The notes beneath the pieces are model-generated. The model was not told the DNA's origin. It searched no databases and worked only from the letters and a program-made list of their open reading frames with translations. A program made the position numbers and the translations under genes. DNA of 32,929 bases, taken from the NCBI GenBank assembly GCA_022013085.1, contig JAKLQX010000004.1, forward strand, positions 1-32,929. Reading direction: 5' to 3'. Numbering within the stretch: position 1 is the first letter of the stretch; each line of letters opens with the position of its first letter. Below, in pieces: positions 29,917 to 32,929 of this stretch. The DNA comes from Candidatus Omnitrophota bacterium. GTDB lineage: Bacteria > Omnitrophota > Gorgyraeia > Gygaellales > Profunditerraquicolaceae.

Positions 29917-32319
29917 TTATTTGGGAGCGCTTTCAAACCAAAGTATCTCTCCATCAGCTGTATTTAACTGCCGCTCATTCAACCGGCAGTTAAGATATTC
30001 TAAATCTTTCAGGAATTGATAATCCCAACTGACCAGCATTCTGACTTTGACTTTATTTTGCCCGGAAATAAGTTTTACCGGAAGATTATAAAAACATTCA
30101 CTGGTAAAGCTTAAGTCTTTTTCGGTATATTCTACCGGTAAAAAATGCCAACGCAAATAAAGATCCAGCATTTTGATATAATTCCTGAAGATATCCGCCA
30201 AGCCTAGATCCAATTCTTTCGCGTCTATCTTGAATCTATCCCGGGAAAGGAACTTTTGTTCGTCGCCGGCATAAGAAAAAAGTTCGATTTTACGGCTGAA
30301 ATCATGAAAGGCCTCCTCAAAATTAGGCCAATGGCTTAAATAAGTTGAGGCTAACTCTTCCAAGCTCATTGCCTGAGCATCGGTGTTCAAAACAACCAAA
30401 CGAATTTTTTCCTGCAGGTTAGTCTTTATCGCGCAGCCCTTTAAAGAAAGCCTCTGATTCAAAGATACCAGCAACAGATCGATCTCGATCTCTCCTAAAT
30501 ATAGGTCCTGATCTATTCCGGCAACGTGTTTTAGAGAAAACTCTCCAATTCTCTTTACTTTCCGGCCGGAGGTAAATTGCCAGGGCCAAAGCCCAAAAAC
30601 TAAAATACATCTATGCTCAGGATTTAAAGGTATCTGCTCCAACTCTTCTAATTGATTTCCAAATAAAGTTAAATTTTCCGGATAATTATCTTTTGAACCG
30701 ATATTCAAAAGCAGGTTAAAAAAATCTTTGGGAAAGATATCGTAACCAAAAGGAGAAAATAGAACTAAAGGTTGGCCCTGAAGAAAATGTTTATTTAACT
30801 TATTTTTCAGGTCATAAACGGTGTTAGAAAAATCAAAGGGGAAACGGGTAGCCGGCCAACTCGAATGCAGCTGGCCGTCCAAATGGATAACACTTCTGTC
30901 GATAAAATGGACTTTTACTCCTTTGGCCTCGACAAAAACATTGGAGATAATCCCGGCAATTTCTGACTTTATATTATTAATCTGCTGGACCTGCGCGTAA
31001 TAACTGTCCAGTTTTTCTAAAGAATACTGCCTGCCAATCAAATCCCCAAGCGGCGGGAGATTGCCTTTGCCAAATAAAGGCCTAAAAATCAACGCTTCCA
31101 CAAGCTGTAGGGAATCTTCGGATTGGCTGCCCAACCCTTTACAGATAGCCGCATTGATTTGTTTGCTGCCACCGATCATCTGATCCAATATTTTCAGTAA
31201 TATCGCGCCTGAACAAACCCTGTCTTCCGGCAGAGAACTAATGCTATCCGGCTCTTTTCTTGACGAGGCCGGCCCTTCCTTTTCTTTCTCTTGTTTAGCC
31301 TTTAGCTCTGATTCAGCAATCCTGGCCCATCTCTCTCTTTCAATTTTTAATTCTGCTTCCAGTGTAGCTTTTTCTCCTTCCATCTTACGGGACTCTTCTT
31401 CACGCTTTCTTTTTTCTTCGGCTGCTTCCTGAGCAATTCTTTCTGACTCAAACTTCTTTGCTGCTTCCTCAGCCTTGATCCTGGCTGCTTCCAGCGCAGC
31501 TTTTTCTTCTTCCAGTTTACGGGACTCTTCTTTACGGGCCTCTTCTTCTAAACGCTTATTCTCCACTACTCGTTCCTGAATGATTTTTTCCAACTCAGAC
31601 TGCCTGGCTGCTTCCTCAGCTTTGATCTTGGCTGCTTCCAGTGCAGCTTTTTCTTCTTCCAGTTTACGAGCACCTTCTTCTAAACGCTTACTCTCCACTG
31701 CCTGTTCCTGAGCGATTCTTTCCGACTCAGAGTTCCTGACTGCTTCCTCAGCCTTGATCCTGGCTGCTTCCAGCGCAGCTTTTTCTTCTTCCATCTTTCT
31801 TTTTTCTTCGGCTGCCTGATAAGCCTCTTCTAGAGCGCGTTTGTTAGCCTCAATCTCGGCCTTGAGTCTTTGTTTTTCAGAGCTCAGTTTTTCCTCTATC
31901 CTAATACGTTCCTCTTCCTGTAATTTTATAGCCCATTCTTCTGCTTCTGTAATCCGTTTTTCCTCTAAACTAATTTCTTCTTTTTTCTCTTCCTTAATAA
32001 TTCCCTCTTTAACTGTTTTTTCGGTTATCTCCGGTTCTATTCTTGGTGGCTCGGTAACCAGCATGATAGCTCTGGTCCCTTCAATGACCGGTAAAGCAGG
32101 CAGATTAAACTTTTTTCTCTTTTGTTTCCGCCTTCTACCAATAGGCATACTTAAATTGTTTTCTTTAAAAATAGCATTAATACTGGATTTTGAAACCTTG
32201 ATATGAAACTGCTCAAGAATTAACGCAGTTAAATAGCGGCAACTTAACGCGGGGTTATTCTGTTTATTTTGAATAATAGAGCTTAAAACTTCAGGTTTAA
32301 GCTTATGTACTACTCCCAT
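29917..32319 (-). CDS. Transposase-like protein with HTH and long coiled coil
   Basis: This 800-residue protein has a helix-turn-helix-like head (residues 5-60, VSKSSINAIFKENNLSMPIG) and a basic segment (RRRKQKRKK). Residues 108-348 are a highly charged coiled coil with recurring KLEEEKAALEAARIKAEEA units starting near 175, 219 and 268. The C-terminal part (365-800) resembles IS4/IS1634-like transposase cores (FIDRSVIHLDG, YLSHWPNFEEAFHDFSRKIE). I cannot assemble a convincing DDE triad, so it may be inactive or domesticated. It has its own consensus promoter and GGAGG site. The family is not one I can name. A DNA-binding role is likely and transposition uncertain. Confidence 0.7.
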   Translation of the reverse strand: MGVVHKLKPEVLSSIIQNKQNNPALSCRYLTALILEQFHIKVSKSSINAIFKENNLSMPIGRRRKQKRKKFNLPALPVIEGTRAIMLVTEPPRIEPEITEKTVKEGIIKEEKKEEISLEEKRITEAEEWAIKLQEEERIRIEEKLSSEKQRLKAEIEANKRALEEAYQAAEEKRKMEEEKAALEAARIKAEEAVRNSESERIAQEQAVESKRLEEGARKLEEEKAALEAAKIKAEEAARQSELEKIIQERVVENKRLEEEARKEESRKLEEEKAALEAARIKAEEAAKKFESERIAQEAAEEKRKREEESRKMEGEKATLEAELKIERERWARIAESELKAKQEKEKEGPASSRKEPDSISSLPEDRVCSGAILLKILDQMIGGSKQINAAICKGLGSQSEDSLQLVEALIFRPLFGKGNLPPLGDLIGRQYSLEKLDSYYAQVQQINNIKSEIAGIISNVFVEAKGVKVHFIDRSVIHLDGQLHSSWPATRFPFDFSNTVYDLKNKLNKHFLQGQPLVLFSPFGYDIFPKDFFNLLLNIGSKDNYPENLTLFGNQLEELEQIPLNPEHRCILVFGLWPWQFTSGRKVKRIGEFSLKHVAGIDQDLYLGEIEIDLLLVSLNQRLSLKGCAIKTNLQEKIRLVVLNTDAQAMSLEELASTYLSHWPNFEEAFHDFSRKIELFSYAGDEQKFLSRDRFKIDAKELDLGLADIFRNYIKMLDLYLRWHFLPVEYTEKDLSFTSECFYNLPVKLISGQNKVKVRMLVSWDYQFLKDLEYLNCRLNERQLNTADGEILWFESAPK

Positions 32320-32347
32320 ATATCCTCCAGATTGGACATTATCAACT

Positions 32348-32376
32348 AATATAACGCTTATTTATGAAGTTGTCAA
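32348..32376 (-). promoter_or_regulatory. Promoter of the transposase-like gene
   Basis: TTGACA (32371-32376) and TATATT (32348-32353) are separated by exactly 17 bp. The -35 box is partly inside the palindrome at 32373-32406. Confidence 0.78.
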
Positions 32377-32406
32377 AGAAAGTTTTAACCTAAAAACTTT
32401 CTTTGA
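32373..32406. promoter_or_regulatory. 14-bp inverted repeat overlapping the -35 box (operator candidate)
   Basis: TCAAAGAAAGTTTT (32373-32386) is perfectly complementary to 32393-32406, with a 6-bp centre. Its overlap with the -35 element fits an operator, for example for autoregulation by the HTH protein. It could also terminate transcription coming from the right. Confidence 0.5.
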
Positions 32407-32497
32407 TCCTGAGGCTAACCGCCGAAGGAGCTAATATAATTTCCTATGCTATCAAGTCAGATTGGACGCCTACGTTGTCAAGAACTCTGCCGACTTT

Positions 32498-32527
32498 CAG
32501 TAGGGGAGGTTTAAACCTCCCCTACTG
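32498..32527. repeat. 30-bp perfect palindrome
   Basis: Bases 32498-32527 (half-site CAGTAGGGGAGGTTT) are fully self-complementary. It is probably a dispersed repeat or a bidirectional terminator. No T tract follows closely. Confidence 0.65.
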
Positions 32528-32562
32528 TAATTGATAAAAGTCTACAGGGTTTATTATTGCTA

Positions 32563-32608
32563 AACAGGGACAGTGGCCATTATCTAAAGAATGTTCACTG
32601 TCCCTGTT
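32563..32608. repeat. Inverted repeat (GGGACAGTG family)
   Basis: AACAGGGACAGTG (32563-32575) pairs with 32596-32608 over 13 bp, with further pairing CATT/AATG inside. It lies 14 bp from the tRNA 3' end and may terminate it. In style it matches the hairpins at 7069 and 14855. Confidence 0.6.
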
Positions 32609-32621
32609 TCCTAAATACTAT

Positions 32622-32696
32622 TAGCCCCAACCGGATTTGAACCGGTGTTTACAGCCTGAGAAGCTGACGTCCTAGACCAGGCTAGACGATGGGGCC
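32622..32696 (-). tRNA. tRNA-Glu (anticodon CUC)
   Basis: The cloverleaf is complete. The acceptor stem GGCCCCA pairs with UGGGGCU, including a terminal G-U pair. It is followed by U8-C9, a D-arm GUCUAGCCUGGUCUAGGAC with the conserved GG, an anticodon loop UUCUCAG (CUC), a variable AAAC and a T-arm ACCGG-UUCAAAU-CCGGU. The anticodon stem has one U-U mismatch at its outer pair. CCA is not encoded. The form matches bacterial glutamate tRNAs (same U8-C9 and D-arm). Confidence 0.88.
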
Positions 32697-32929
32697 AAAA
32701 AATTATTTAATATTCAACATACTGGCCTGATCATAGACCAGGCTTCCCGTTTCTCTAGATTTTGTATTTTGGAAACGGGATCCCGCCTTGACTCTAATAT
32801 CCAGGCGGGAAGACGATGGGGCCAAAAAATTATTTAATATTCAACATACTGGCCTGATCATAGACCAGGCTTCCCGTTTCTCTAGATTTTGTATTTTGGA
32901 AACGGGATCCCGCCTTGACTCTAATATCC
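32684..32929. repeat. Tandem repeat, 127-bp period, starting in the tRNA 5' end
   Basis: Bases 32684-32802 recur exactly at 32811-32929 (119 of 119 by eye), where the window stops, so the number of copies is unknown. Each unit begins with the first 13 nt of tRNA-Glu (complement of GGCCCCATCGTCT) and holds three inverted repeats: GCCTG/CAGGC, TCCCGTTTC/GAAACGGGA and TCCCGCCT/AGGCGGGA. Confidence 0.85.

Noticed and set aside
29883-29931. AGCGCT near the second Tad promoter as a third copy of the shared architecture
   Set aside because: Its distance to the -35 box is 32 or 37 bp, not 23, and the core TCTACTTGACA is absent. AGCGCT also occurs by chance inside several genes.
32684-32929. CRISPR array
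   Set aside because: There are only two long identical units with no spacers and no cas genes in the window.

Overview
The window (about 33 kb, moderate GC) looks like a chromosomal contig from an uncultivated Gram-negative bacterium. A secretin, CpaB/RcpC and a lipoprotein foldase imply an outer membrane. The Tad (tight adherence) pilus locus with many class III signal-peptide prepilins, TonB-type fusions and PIG-L enzymes is most like Candidatus Omnitrophota (PVC superphylum). That placement is an inference from gene style, since no marker gene other than a tRNA is present.

Layout. 1-492: the 3' part of an ORF-deleted group II intron lying just behind an intrinsic terminator. 518-3026: aroD and an unknown Cys-rich protein. 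3066-7108: an accessory patch with a DUF2130 remnant, a BRO-family gene, a complete 1.47-kb insertion sequence, a cyclic-di-GMP-I riboswitch with its own strong promoter, repeats, an ORF6N remnant and a Phd/RelE toxin-antitoxin pair. 7163-8383: a DUF4143-type ATPase. 8455-14827: a pilin operon running right to left, with eleven class III-type prepilin or TadE-like genes followed by tadB and tadC. 14926-17087: DUF192, GT2 and radical SAM genes. 17135-18763: a membrane glycosyltransferase on the plus strand. 18743-29893: the second Tad operon, also right to left: a parvulin-like lipoprotein, CpaB, a secretin with a TonB tail, a TadZ-TadA fusion, a Cys-rich TadG-like protein, a PIG-L/GH3/PIG-L enzyme and a TPR protein. 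29917-32376: a transposase-like protein with a long coiled coil. 32498-32929: palindromes, tRNA-Glu(CUC) and a 127-bp tandem repeat at the end.

How it works together. The two Tad operons encode most of a Flp/Tad machine: a TadZ-TadA motor, TadB/TadC platform, CpaB plus secretin in the outer membrane, TadG/TadE-like minor components and a large set of different prepilins. No prepilin peptidase (TadV/CpaA) is present, so it must be encoded elsewhere. The c-di-GMP riboswitch promoter and the pilin-operon promoter share their core sequence and an AGCGCT palindrome exactly 23 bp upstream of the -35 box, suggesting common control. The riboswitch now reads into an insertion sequence, so its original target is displaced.

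Most notable: the pilin array with its MQxYxKRGxQGR signature; the secretin-TonB fusion; a GH3 domain whose halves are in permuted order between two PIG-L domains; the 22-cysteine block in the TadG-like protein; and the displaced c-di-GMP riboswitch.
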